Made by a program: the position numbers and the translations under genes
Shown here: in pieces, positions 1 to 6,167 of the stretch
Position numbering within the stretch: the first letter of the stretch is position 1
Layout: every line of letters begins with the position of its first letter
Notes under the pieces: model-generated
What the model was told of the DNA's origin: nothing
Database searches by the model: none
The model's input: only the letters and a program-made list of their open reading frames with translations
NCBI GenBank assembly: GCA_002422845.1
Contig: DITM01000022.1
Location: forward strand, 1-11,843
Source of the DNA: Candidatus Paracaedibacteraceae bacterium UBA6184
GTDB taxonomy: Bacteria; Pseudomonadota; Alphaproteobacteria; UBA6184
Direction of reading: 5' to 3'
DNA: 11,843 nucleotides

Positions 1-129
1 CCTGACGTTCCTTTTAGGTATACCTTAATGAGGCGTGAGGATGAGACAGTATTAGTGTGTCATTAGGGTCGTTATTTGATTTTTAGAACACATACTATTG
101 AATCTCTAGACCCTAACGATACAAATTCA

Positions 130-363
130 TCATCGGTAATGCTCGGTATATTGCTCCAGCAACGTTCTGATCATGGTTTGATAATGGGTATGCTTGTCTT
201 TGGCCACTCGTTTAAAAAAATCGACGCTCTCTTTCGTTAAAGCTAAGGTTACTTTAACAGTTTCTTCTTTTAGAACCAATTGATCTGGTGGTGGCAAAAA
301 ATCAGAAATCATTTTTATTTCACCAATGGGTTCATCGGTATATTTAATTACTCGTGTTTTCAT
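130..363 (-). CDS. brnA: BrnA-like antitoxin of a BrnT/BrnA type II toxin-antitoxin pair
   Basis: This 77-residue protein is the likely antitoxin that binds and neutralises the BrnT ribonuclease and represses its own operon. The C-terminal half (VKVTLALTKESVDFFKRVAK, then HYQTMIRTLLEQY) has the strand-helix-helix pattern of a ribbon-helix-helix DNA-binding domain. The acidic, proline-containing N-terminal part is the likely toxin-binding segment. I chose the ATG at 363 over the upstream ATG at 399 because GGGGAG lies 8 bases before it and MKTRVIKY is a natural N-terminus; the longer form would add 12 residues lying inside brnT. It overlaps the end of brnT by 20 bases, so translation is probably coupled. 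Family assignment rests on partner, order and length as well as sequence. Confidence 0.82.
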   Translation of the reverse strand: MKTRVIKYTDEPIGEIKMISDFLPPPDQLVLKEETVKVTLALTKESVDFFKRVAKDKHTHYQTMIRTLLEQYTEHYR

Positions 364-622
364 AAATTTTTCTCCCCTTACGCCAATAGCCTGCACCAAT
401 GATACGAATTTTGTGGCCTCGATAAGTAAATCGAACGGTCATGATGTTATCAAGAACTTGGCCAAAACAGTAATATCGTAATTCATCTGCACTATGATCC
501 AGGTCTTCTGCAATGCGACGGTTTGGATCTAGAAATGCTTGTTGTGCTTCAAAAAATGAAACGCCATGTTTTAATCGATTTTCAGCATTTTTTTTCTCGT
601 CCCATTCAAAATGTGATTTCAT
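344..622 (-). CDS. brnT: BrnT-family ribonuclease toxin
   Basis: A 92-residue RelE-fold toxin; BrnT proteins are known as ribonucleases that arrest translation until BrnA binds them. The family signature at the N-terminus is clear: F5-W7-D8, then KNAENRLKHGVSFFEA, followed by the RYYCFGQV strand, TVRFTYRGHKIRII and the closing RKGRKIYEN. Length is normal for the family. The toxin is first in the operon and brnA overlaps its 3' end, the usual brnTA order. One oddity is that the common I-S-A-R segment near the C-terminus reads I-G-A-G here, which could reduce activity. The start at 622 is an ATG with no good Shine-Dalgarno match, which would keep toxin output below that of the antitoxin. Confidence 0.9.
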   Translation of the reverse strand: MKSHFEWDEKKNAENRLKHGVSFFEAQQAFLDPNRRIAEDLDHSADELRYYCFGQVLDNIMTVRFTYRGHKIRIIGAGYWRKGRKIYENTSN

Positions 623-654
623 TATTTATAGCACATCACGTTATACATATATTT

Positions 655-689
655 AACCATATTATAGTATGGTTATGGAGAAAAGGAAA
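655..689 (-). promoter_or_regulatory. Candidate brnTA promoter with operator-like inverted repeat
   Basis: The arms AACCATA (655-661) and TATGGTT (668-674) form a perfect 7-bp inverted repeat with a 6-bp spacer. A TATAAT box on the minus strand (661-666) sits in its centre, about 39 bases upstream of the brnT start. The matching -35 (684-689) is poor. A BrnA dimer bound here would block the -10, as expected for autoregulation; that role is inferred. Confidence 0.5.
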
Positions 690-985
690 CAGGCCCCTGA
701 ATGTCATAGAAAAATAAAATGTGTGTACCATTGGGATGGTATCAGTATTAAGTTTCGCAAAACTTGTAAGTTCTGCAACAACAATTGATGTCACGGATTC
801 ATTGGCTAAAATTAGTTTCAAATATTAGGTGCAAAAGTTTGTTTTATTGCAATATATTTTGCAACAAAACCTTTGGTTGTATTAAAAGCACACATGCCAA
901 TTTAATTTCTTGTGCTTTTTAACTAAGGAAAACTTAAGTGCATTGGCCGTTCCGTTATTCCTCAAACGCCGTATACGTTCTGAGT

Positions 986-1013
986 TTTCTAAGCCGCCTG
1001 CGCGGCGGTGAAC
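986..1013 (-). repeat. Solitary type I-F CRISPR-like repeat
   Basis: Read on the minus strand, these 28 bases begin GTTCA, continue with stem CCGCC, loop GCGCA and stem GGCGG, and end CTTAGAAA. This has the exact length, 5-bp stem, 5-base loop and flanks of type I-F (Csy4/Cas6f) repeats. Against the E. coli I-F repeat as I remember it, only four positions differ: two lie in the loop and two (repeat positions 7 and 19) are a compensatory T-A to C-G pair. No second copy lies 60 bases away on either side, and no cas gene is in the window. It could be an array remnant, a regulatory decoy or a dispersed palindrome of the same origin. Confidence 0.72.
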
Positions 1014-1132
1014 CGGGGTTAATTTAGCAAAATCAATTGGTTAGAGTAGGAGGTGTAGTTAAATACACCTCTAGGAGTTACGCACTGACAAAAATAGTGC
1101 TGATTGACTTAATAACGCCTTAAAAAGACCCC

Positions 1133-1218
1133 TGTCTTTCCCGCGAAGGCGGGAATCCATCTACACATTTGCTCCGAAGCTGGTGCAGGAATGGATCTCC
1201 TCCTTCGCGGAGACGACA
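1133..1218. repeat. Imperfect 86-bp palindromic intergenic element
   Basis: The 28-bp arms at 1133-1160 and 1191-1218 match as inverted repeats at 22 of 28 positions. Each starts TGTC and carries a CCGCGAAGG core and an ATCCAT inner end, around a 30-base centre. It resembles the widespread short non-coding palindromes with a CCCGCGAAGGCGGG core in proteobacterial intergenic regions. The substitutions suggest an old, decayed copy. No coding capacity is visible. Confidence 0.6.
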
Positions 1219-1308
1219 TTTTCGAGTGAAGAGCACTAATTTTTATCAATTATCCTTGGCAAGCGTTTGTCAATGCGTAACTTCTAACCTCCTTCAATTG
1301 CTTCTAGC

Positions 1309-1647
1309 CTATCCAATAGTCCAGTTTATTTCACCAGGCAGCGAACTCCACCAACTGCCAATTTTTGAAATGTAACCAGCATGGACATTGTTTGAATTAG
1401 AGTAGTTGCCAGAAATTGAGCCTGCATACATGACACATAAATCCTGCCTTGAAATAAGGCTAATGGTCTTGTTGTCGCACTCATATTCCAAGCGAATATT
1501 TGGGCCAGCGCTATATGTTTGTTGAACAGTGAAAGACAGAGCTTTCGTCCCATTTTCAATTACACTAGGTACTTGCCCAAATACAATCTGACCATTCGTT
1601 AAATTGGTTGAACGCAAAATACATGTGTGCCCACTTTTTTTAATCAC
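1309..1647 (-). CDS. Small orphan protein of unknown function, possibly a gene remnant
   Basis: A 112-residue frame starting at GTG (1647), with an in-frame TAG seven codons upstream. I do not recognise the family. The protein is rich in Ser, Asn, Gly and aromatic residues, with alternating hydrophobic positions suggesting beta structure (IVFGQV, ALSFTVQQTY, IRLEYECD). It has cysteines near positions 9, 56 and 71 and a C-terminus GEINWTIG. That composition suits an exported or lectin-like domain, but no signal peptide is visible, so the N-terminus may be missing. There is no Shine-Dalgarno sequence. A good promoter (1672-1700) reads into it with a leader of about 18 bases. The IS21 element sits about 50 bp upstream of that promoter. 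It could be a real short gene or the tail of a broken one. Confidence 0.4.
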   Translation of the reverse strand: MIKKSGHTCILRSTNLTNGQIVFGQVPSVIENGTKALSFTVQQTYSAGPNIRLEYECDNKTISLISRQDLCVMYAGSISGNYSNSNNVHAGYISKIGSWWSSLPGEINWTIG

Positions 1648-1671
1648 AGCGGTTAAAAGGCGAAGCTATCT

Positions 1672-1700
1672 AGTATACGCTTGGATTTCTCAAAGATCAA
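1672..1700 (-). promoter_or_regulatory. Sigma-70-like promoter reading toward the 1309-1647 frame
   Basis: On the minus strand TTGATC (1695-1700) and TATACT (1672-1677) are separated by exactly 17 bases. Predicted transcription starts near 1665, just upstream of the GTG at 1647. Confidence 0.45.
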
Positions 1701-1744
1701 CTTGATTGTTTAATTACCACATGGATGCTTCTAATCGTATAATC

Positions 1745-1751
1745 CCACCGG
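1745..1751 (+). repeat. Target-site duplication, left copy
   Basis: CCACCGG directly abuts the left tip of the IS21 element and recurs at 4210-4216 directly after the right tip. A 7-bp duplication is within the range made by IS21-family transposition. Confidence 0.75.
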
Positions 1752-1758
1752 TGTTAAA

Positions 1759-1802
1759 CGTCAACTATCTTTGCCGGTTCGCGACAATTATCTTTGCCGG
1801 TT
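1759..1802 (+). repeat. Left-end pair of IS21 terminal repeats
   Basis: Two copies of a 21-bp motif ending ATCTTTGCCGGTT lie at 1759-1779 and 1782-1802, with a 23-bp period. They differ at two positions (CGTCAACT versus CGACAATT). Multiple end repeats of this kind are the IstA binding sites in the IS21 family. Confidence 0.85.
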
Positions 1803-1833
1803 CCCGATCAATAAATTAATTGCCTTTACCTCC

Positions 1834-2592
1834 TTAACCTAAATCCATATTTTTTTGTCTGGCAAAAGCCGCTCGATAACTTTCACCGTCAACTTTGATA
1901 ATAATGGCATGGTGCACAACCCTGTCGATAGCAGCCACTGCCATAATTTTATCTGGAAACAGTGTGTCCCAGTCACCAAACGGCTGATTAGCCGTTATAA
2001 GCAGACTACGATACTCATAACGATGTGCAATGAGTTCGAATAATACAGACGTTTCCTGCTCTGATTTTTTAACATAACCTATGTCATCAAGGATCAATAA
2101 ATCAAAACGATCCAGTCGCTCCAAGGCCTGCTTTAACTTAAGTTCTTCTTTAGCTTGCTGCAGAGTTTGCACCAACATAGTAGTCGACGAGAAAAACACC
2201 TTCATGCCTTGCTCAAGCAGCCCATATCCAATCGCGGCTGCAAGGTGTGTTTTCCCAACGCCGGATGGGCCGAGAAGTACTAGGTTTTGTGCATCTTTAA
2301 CCCATGATGGATCTTCTGCCAAGCCTTGAATTTGGGCTTGATTAACGGATTTTGCCTGATGAAATGCAAAATTCGCCATGTTTTTTCCTGTAGGCAACTT
2401 CGAATTGCGATATGAACGTTCTAGCCGATTTTGTTCACGCAACGTAAACTCCAGCTCCAGTAAATCAGCCAGATACTCTCCATAACTAGCATGCGCTGTC
2501 TCGGCTAGTTGAGTACGCTCACGCCAGTGACTGGCAATAGCTGGCAATCGCAGTTGTTTTACCAGGAATGGTATTGTTTCAATGGATGGCAT
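1834..2592 (-). CDS. istB: IstB, IS21-family AAA+ transposition helper ATPase
   Basis: A 252-residue DnaC-like ATPase that selects target DNA and stimulates the IstA transposase. An N-terminal helical region (1-100) is followed by Walker A GPSGVGKTH (108-116), Walker B LLILDD (165-170) and a sensor strand SLLITANQPF (196-205). The C-terminal part, AIDRVVHHAIIIKVDGESYR, is typical of the family. Length is normal. The ATG at 2592 lies inside the end of istA (14-bp overlap) and has a strong Shine-Dalgarno sequence, GGGAGGTG, ending about 5 bases upstream. Translation therefore probably follows termination of istA. No frameshift or missing motif is seen. Confidence 0.95.
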   Translation of the reverse strand: MPSIETIPFLVKQLRLPAIASHWRERTQLAETAHASYGEYLADLLELEFTLREQNRLERSYRNSKLPTGKNMANFAFHQAKSVNQAQIQGLAEDPSWVKDAQNLVLLGPSGVGKTHLAAAIGYGLLEQGMKVFFSSTTMLVQTLQQAKEELKLKQALERLDRFDLLILDDIGYVKKSEQETSVLFELIAHRYEYRSLLITANQPFGDWDTLFPDKIMAVAAIDRVVHHAIIIKVDGESYRAAFARQKNMDLG

Positions 2593-4111
2593 GATGCACC
2601 TCCCATCCGTTAGGGATTAGCGAATTATACGATTCGAGAGTATGTTGAATAACATCCACTGTCGGACATTGCTGAGTGGATGCGATACCCCAGCGTTGTT
2701 TTAACTCACTCAATACGGGGATATTGCCTGATAATAGCTCTGCGGCAACGGCCTCACCAAGCGCGGCTTCACAATTAGCCGTCGCCGCAAGATAGAGGAT
2801 CCCTACAATGAGACGAGAAGCATCTCGCGAAGACATCCGTGATGCCAACGTTTGCCATATTTGCCTGTACTGAGCGTTCGGCAACAAGTCATCACGTAGT
2901 TGTGAGCTAAAAAATGCCATTGGTTTTTTAACCAAGCTATCAATGACGTGTCTATAGTCGATGTTTCTTGATCGATGGCCCTTCGATTGAGGGTATACGC
3001 GACATAGCTTGGCCACCAGCGTGCCACTTAAATAGCAAGATAAACTATCGTGATACAAGTGTACTTGCAGGCTTGCGCCCACCAAGCGCGATGGAACAGT
3101 GTACAGTGAGGCTCTAACCCGGATAGTGCTTGAGCTGCTTACCTTTACTGGCAACACGGTATAATCTGCTGTTTTGTATGATGGCAATGGTTGTAAAGCT
3201 GCTTTTTCAATATCTGCGGATTTAGCATTACGGCGGTTATGCTGGCTAACAATTTGTTCTATCCAGCATTGGTAGGCCTCAACAGAATCAAAGTCATATG
3301 AACCACGCAATAAAAAGGCTTGCTTAATCCGACGTTTTAGATGCCCATGTGGTGATTCAACACCTCCATTTTCATGCGAAACACCTCGATTATTACGGGT
3401 GGGAGTCATACCATAATAAGCACAAAAATCATGGTATCGTTGGGTCTGATCTTCTTTATCATCTGCTGAGAGATTTTTAAATGCTGCGGATAAACTGTCT
3501 GTTCGATGCTCTTTAGGGGAGCCACCGAGACACCATAATGCATTTTGAAGTCCTTCTGCCAAAGCTGTATATGACTCACCACCAAGAATCACTTTCAGGT
3601 AGCTCCAGCCTGAGTAGATGACGCGAAAATGATACAAAAGGTGCTGCAGTGGCTTGTCCTGTATGGTTACCGTAATTCCTTTCAATTCAGTAAAATCAGA
3701 TAAACCCATGTAACCCGGCTCATGCTCTTGTCTGAATATTACTTCGCGTGCGGGGCCTTCTTGATGCAACCAACGTTTAACACGACGTTGCAGGGTACGA
3801 AGTAACTTATCCGGAAAAGTTTCTATGCCATGGGTTAATTGTAAATGTTCAAGCAATGTCAGCGGTGAAAGTGCAGGGCTCTGTTGCAACATAAGCTCAA
3901 TCTCATTTGTCCAGACGTCCTTAAATGGATCCGTGCGAGTACGCCAAGCACGTTGCTGTGTATTTGGATCAAAGCGTTTCCCTTTTTCAACGTCTCGGCC
4001 ACTACGTTCGCTGATTCCAGCTTTAGCAGCACTGACCGCTTGTGTTTTGCCTTCCTTTCTGGCGTTCATATATATCTCCACCTGTTTTGACGTAAGCCAT
4101 TGACCGGACAT
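2579..4111 (-). CDS. istA: IstA, IS21-family DDE transposase
   Basis: This protein cuts and joins the IS21 ends. It has an N-terminal helix-turn-helix region (LTSKQVEIYMNARKEGKTQ, then AAKAGISERS) and an integrase core. In the longest form (from TTG at 4147) the catalytic residues are D151 (GLSDFTEL), D217 (HRTDSLSA) and E264 (GGVESPHGHL). A C-terminal domain with YTVPSRLVGASLQVHLY follows. I place the start at ATG 4111 (510 residues) because GGAG lies 7 bases upstream and MSGQWLTSKQVEIY fits the family's N-terminus. In-frame ATGs at 4135 and 4141 lack such a site but cannot be excluded. All catalytic residues are present, so it looks functional. It overlaps istB by 14 bp. Confidence 0.94.
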   Translation of the reverse strand: MSGQWLTSKQVEIYMNARKEGKTQAVSAAKAGISERSGRDVEKGKRFDPNTQQRAWRTRTDPFKDVWTNEIELMLQQSPALSPLTLLEHLQLTHGIETFPDKLLRTLQRRVKRWLHQEGPAREVIFRQEHEPGYMGLSDFTELKGITVTIQDKPLQHLLYHFRVIYSGWSYLKVILGGESYTALAEGLQNALWCLGGSPKEHRTDSLSAAFKNLSADDKEDQTQRYHDFCAYYGMTPTRNNRGVSHENGGVESPHGHLKRRIKQAFLLRGSYDFDSVEAYQCWIEQIVSQHNRRNAKSADIEKAALQPLPSYKTADYTVLPVKVSSSSTIRVRASLYTVPSRLVGASLQVHLYHDSLSCYLSGTLVAKLCRVYPQSKGHRSRNIDYRHVIDSLVKKPMAFFSSQLRDDLLPNAQYRQIWQTLASRMSSRDASRLIVGILYLAATANCEAALGEAVAAELLSGNIPVLSELKQRWGIASTQQCPTVDVIQHTLESYNSLIPNGWEVHHAIH

Positions 4112-4158
4112 TGACACACTCCATAAGTGATTCATGTCCATTAACAATAGCTAGTTAA

Positions 4159-4202
4159 GACCGGCAATCCTAATTGTCGTCAACCGGTAATGATAATTGT
4201 CG
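4159..4202 (-). repeat. Right-end pair of IS21 terminal repeats
   Basis: Inverted copies of the left-end motif lie at 4182-4202 (CGACAATTATCATTACCGGTT as read on the minus strand, split here: first part CGACAATT, last part ACCGGTT) and 4159-4179 (ending TTGCCGGTC). They repeat with the same 23-bp period as the left end, confirming the element's boundary. Confidence 0.82.
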
Positions 4203-4209
4203 CCTAATA

Positions 4210-4216
4210 CCACCGG
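4210..4216 (+). repeat. Target-site duplication, right copy
   Basis: CCACCGG repeats the seven bases at 1745-1751 and abuts the right tip of the IS21 element. Confidence 0.75.
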
Positions 4217-4280
4217 AGCGTGTCAGCGTAAAATGGTAATTCGCTTACCGAAACCCCTACTGCTCAAGCCGTTAATTTAG

Positions 4281-4340
4281 AAAAAACGTAACTATTCACC
4301 GCTATTATCCGCTTCGCGGCTAACAGCGGTGAATAGTTAC
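4281..4340 (-). terminator. Strong intrinsic terminator for the membrane-protein gene
   Basis: Arms 4288-4312 and 4316-4340 pair at 23 of 25 positions around a 3-base loop (TTC). On the minus strand the stem is followed by GTTTTTT. It lies 14 bases past the stop of the gene at 4355-5413, as expected for a rho-independent terminator. The stem is longer than most terminators, so it may derive from a dispersed palindromic repeat that was taken over as a terminator. Confidence 0.75.
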
Positions 4341-4354
4341 AAAAAAAGAACCAT

Positions 4355-5413
4355 TTAAATTACAGCGTTGTTTTCAGGGCTGGCAATACAATTATCGCTC
4401 GCCAGAGCAGGAGACGATGGTTTTTCTTCTTTAAAAAAAGAATGCTGTTTGATAGATCCATATCTTTTTAAATCGTCATCATCTGGATGCATCTCGTTGA
4501 ATTCTCGCACGTCTTTCTTAAACGTCTTATGTGCCTCTAAGTCAGGATGAATTAAATTGACCATGCTGGATACACCCATCGCATAATAATATCCTAGATC
4601 AGCTACAACCGTTAATATCACGATACTCCAGCCAATGGGTGTGCTTAACAGCGAAGCCGCCACAATACCCATCAACAAATTCACTGTAAAATAACTGCTT
4701 GCAATGCTTGCCAAAGCACCAAATACTACCGTTGCTATCTTTAAAATTTGCTGTGCTGTCGTTTCTGTATAGGCCGTCATGCCAGCATGTTTGTCTCTCA
4801 TGTCTTGATTTAATTCTTCCAATAATCCCAAAAACGCACTATATACAGTCGAATCGGTGTCTTCCATGACGATGACATTGGATATCACTTGGTTCAAGCT
4901 TAAGATTGTTTTTAGCTGTGTTGAATCGTTTTGTATACGTTGGCCTAAATCCGTATCATCGGAAGGCAAGTCAAACGCTTCTTTTAGAAACATTTCTTGA
5001 AATGCGTAGTACAAAACGGTGCTTAATGCCGTGGATATGACCGTCAGTGCAATTAAAACAGGGTCAATAATATAAGGAATTAATAGAAACAGCGAATTCC
5101 AAAATAAATAACTTCCAAGCGCATCTTGAAACATCCCAAAAACAAGCAGGAACTTATAAAAAAACTGTCGAAACATTTGTTGAATTATTGCATCACTGCC
5201 TGGTTCAACAGCCGCTTTAGGTCGGAATTGAGCGAGGTGATGCTCATTAATCATGGTTTCCAGGCGCTGAATCAATACCAACTTCTGAGCACTAAGGGTC
5301 AATAGATCCATTGCCTCATTCGGTTGCTTAAGCAAGTTAAATTCAATAGACAGTTGAGCGATGGCTTCAAGCTCAGTGGTTACTGATGGGGCTATCGATT
5401 GATCTGCAGGCAT
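4355..5413 (-). CDS. Multi-pass membrane protein of unknown function
   Basis: A 352-residue protein that I do not recognise. An N-terminal helical, soluble region (1-80, ELEAIAQLSIEFNLLKQ) precedes hydrophobic segments at about 84-113 and 116-138. A soluble helical middle (145-220) is followed by two further segments at about 223-248 and 255-280. The charged C-terminal tail carries DDDD (311-314) and FFKEEKPSSP and ends PENNAVI. No catalytic motif or signal peptide is visible. The ATG at 5413 follows a weak AAGAGA; an extended -10 (TGT then TATATT, 5443-5451) lies about 30 bases upstream, and a strong terminator follows. It is therefore probably a single-gene transcript. Two membrane hairpins with cytosolic flanks and a tail rich in Ser, Ala and Glu would suit a type IV secretion effector if the host has such a system, but that is speculation. 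Confidence 0.8.
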   Translation of the reverse strand: MPADQSIAPSVTTELEAIAQLSIEFNLLKQPNEAMDLLTLSAQKLVLIQRLETMINEHHLAQFRPKAAVEPGSDAIIQQMFRQFFYKFLLVFGMFQDALGSYLFWNSLFLLIPYIIDPVLIALTVISTALSTVLYYAFQEMFLKEAFDLPSDDTDLGQRIQNDSTQLKTILSLNQVISNVIVMEDTDSTVYSAFLGLLEELNQDMRDKHAGMTAYTETTAQQILKIATVVFGALASIASSYFTVNLLMGIVAASLLSTPIGWSIVILTVVADLGYYYAMGVSSMVNLIHPDLEAHKTFKKDVREFNEMHPDDDDLKRYGSIKQHSFFKEEKPSSPALASDNCIASPENNAVI

Positions 5414-5442
5414 ATTAAATTTCTCTTGCTTAAGTAGGCTTT

Positions 5443-5451
5443 AATATAACA
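5443..5451 (-). promoter_or_regulatory. Extended -10 promoter of the membrane-protein gene
   Basis: On the minus strand TGTTATATT (TGn plus TATATT) places transcription start near 5436, about 22 bases before the ATG at 5413. I see no good -35 at 16-18 bases, which extended -10 promoters do not need. Confidence 0.4.
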
Positions 5452-5593
5452 CATAATCAAGCAATATGCTAATTAAATGACCGATATGTAGCGGCAAATT
5501 AGAAGTGTATGTGCCGCAGGCACGGAGACATGGGGTGTAATCATGAACCAAATGTTGAAGTAAAAGGGGCCGTGCGGAACAACCACCAAAAAC

Positions 5594-5639
5594 GTTAATT
5601 CTGAATTAACCTTGGTTCAAAAAAACGGTCGTTTTTTGA
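5594..5639. repeat. Two adjacent palindromes upstream of the nucleotidyltransferase gene
   Basis: GTTAATTC (5594-5601) and GAATTAAC (5603-5610) form a perfect 17-bp palindrome around one base. Directly beyond it, TCAAAAAAACG (5617-5627) faces CGTTTTTTGA (5630-5639), an inverted repeat with one A extra. They could be regulator binding sites or a transcription stop; neither clearly fits a terminator. Confidence 0.4.
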
Positions 5640-5656
5640 CACAACACTCTAGCATC

Positions 5657-5698
5657 TGTCATGACTAATTTGACATGACATCGTATCTAATGTATGCT
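5657..5698 (+). promoter_or_regulatory. Promoter with overlapping operator-like inverted repeat
   Basis: A consensus -35, TTGACA (5670-5675), is followed after 17 bases by TATGCT (5693-5698). The arms TGTCATG (5657-5663) and CATGACA (5674-5680) form a perfect inverted repeat with a 10-bp spacer covering the -35. The XRE-type protein encoded second in the operon is the obvious candidate repressor. The -10 overlaps the ATG at 5694, so translation should start downstream, at 5730. Confidence 0.6.
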
Positions 5699-5729
5699 TA
5701 ATATCATACAAGCTAACCACAATAAAATA

Positions 5730-6167
5730 ATGACGATTCCAAAACTGCAGGACAATAACGAATTACCAGCCGGCGAACATTTGGCCTGCTTAAAAAAAAT
5801 CGAGTTGGTATATGGCGTGGCTACTGAGCGAAGAAAAGAATTAATGGAGGGATTACGGAATGCAGCTAACAATTTAGAAACTGCGGGCGTGAGAACCATA
5901 TGGATTAACGGCAGCTTTGTCACCAATAAAAAAGAACCCAATGATATTGACGGTTGCTGGGAATATAACCAGTCGGTCAATATTAATATTCTTGATCCCG
6001 TGTTTTTAGGTGATCGAGCTGAAATGAAAAAAAAATACGGCCTGGATTTCTTTATAGCAAATTATATTGAGGCTGGAAGTGGATTGCCCTTTCCGAAATT
6101 CTTTCAAAAAAACCGGGATGGTGATCCAAAAGGCATTATTATTGTAAAACTTGGGAGATCATTATGA
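5730..6167 (+). CDS. Nucleotidyltransferase-fold protein, DUF6932-like
   Basis: A 145-residue protein with the core motifs of the polymerase-beta nucleotidyltransferase fold. Counting from the ATG at 5730, G61-S62 (WINGSFVTNKKEP) is followed by D72-x-D74 (PNDIDG) and a likely third carboxylate, D106 (YGLDFFIAN). The N-terminus, MTIPKLQDNNELPAGEHL, matches the opening I recall for DUF6932 proteins. I prefer the start at 5730 to the ATG at 5694, which would lie in the -10 box. The stop overlaps the start of the XRE-type gene by four bases (ATGA), so the two are translationally coupled. An intact active site next to a cognate-looking regulator suggests a toxin that modifies RNA or protein with nucleotides, as in other nucleotidyltransferase toxin-antitoxin pairs. 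The substrate is unknown and a housekeeping role is not excluded. Confidence 0.78.
   Translation: MTIPKLQDNNELPAGEHLACLKKIELVYGVATERRKELMEGLRNAANNLETAGVRTIWINGSFVTNKKEPNDIDGCWEYNQSVNINILDPVFLGDRAEMKKKYGLDFFIANYIEAGSGLPFPKFFQKNRDGDPKGIIIVKLGRSL

Larger units (their letters stand above)
623..1308. other. Hairpin-rich intergenic region without a supported gene
   Basis: No reading frame here has a believable start, ribosome binding site and protein-like composition. The stretch holds the brnTA promoter palindrome, a 12-bp inverted repeat with one mismatch (841-852 with 859-870), the solitary I-F CRISPR-like repeat (986-1013), an 8-bp hairpin (1050-1057 with 1064-1071) and the 86-bp palindromic element at 1133-1218. 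Such density suggests an accumulation site for small non-coding repeats. Confidence 0.6.
1752..4209 (-). mobile_element. Complete IS21-family insertion sequence (2458 bp)
   Basis: The element has istA and istB in the usual overlapping order on the minus strand, two terminal 21-bp repeats at each end, and a 7-bp target duplication CCACCGG outside both tips. The tips are related: TGTTAAACG on the left, TATTAGGCG on the right read inward. IS21 elements transpose by a DDE transposase (IstA) assisted by an AAA+ ATPase (IstB). Both genes are intact, so the copy may be active. Intact duplications suggest a fairly recent insertion and no later rearrangement across its ends. Confidence 0.9.

Noticed and set aside
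63..116. Inverted repeat TTAGGGTC (63-70) and GACCCTAA (109-116) downstream of brnA
   Set aside because: The arms are short, 38 bases apart and without a T tract, so neither a terminator nor an element end can be supported.
636..821. A 61-codon minus-strand frame upstream of brnT
   Set aside because: It starts only at TTG, has no ribosome site, runs through the brnTA promoter palindrome and has no recognisable protein features.
926..1073. Possible further CRISPR repeats one unit (about 60 bases) to either side of the solitary repeat
   Set aside because: At the expected positions (about 926-953 and 1046-1073) neither stem nor flanks are preserved, so no array can be claimed.
4217..4260. A TGTCAGCG start next to the IS21 that resembled another IS21-type end
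   Set aside because: No matching inverted end, transposase fragment or repeat pair was found; eight bases are too few.
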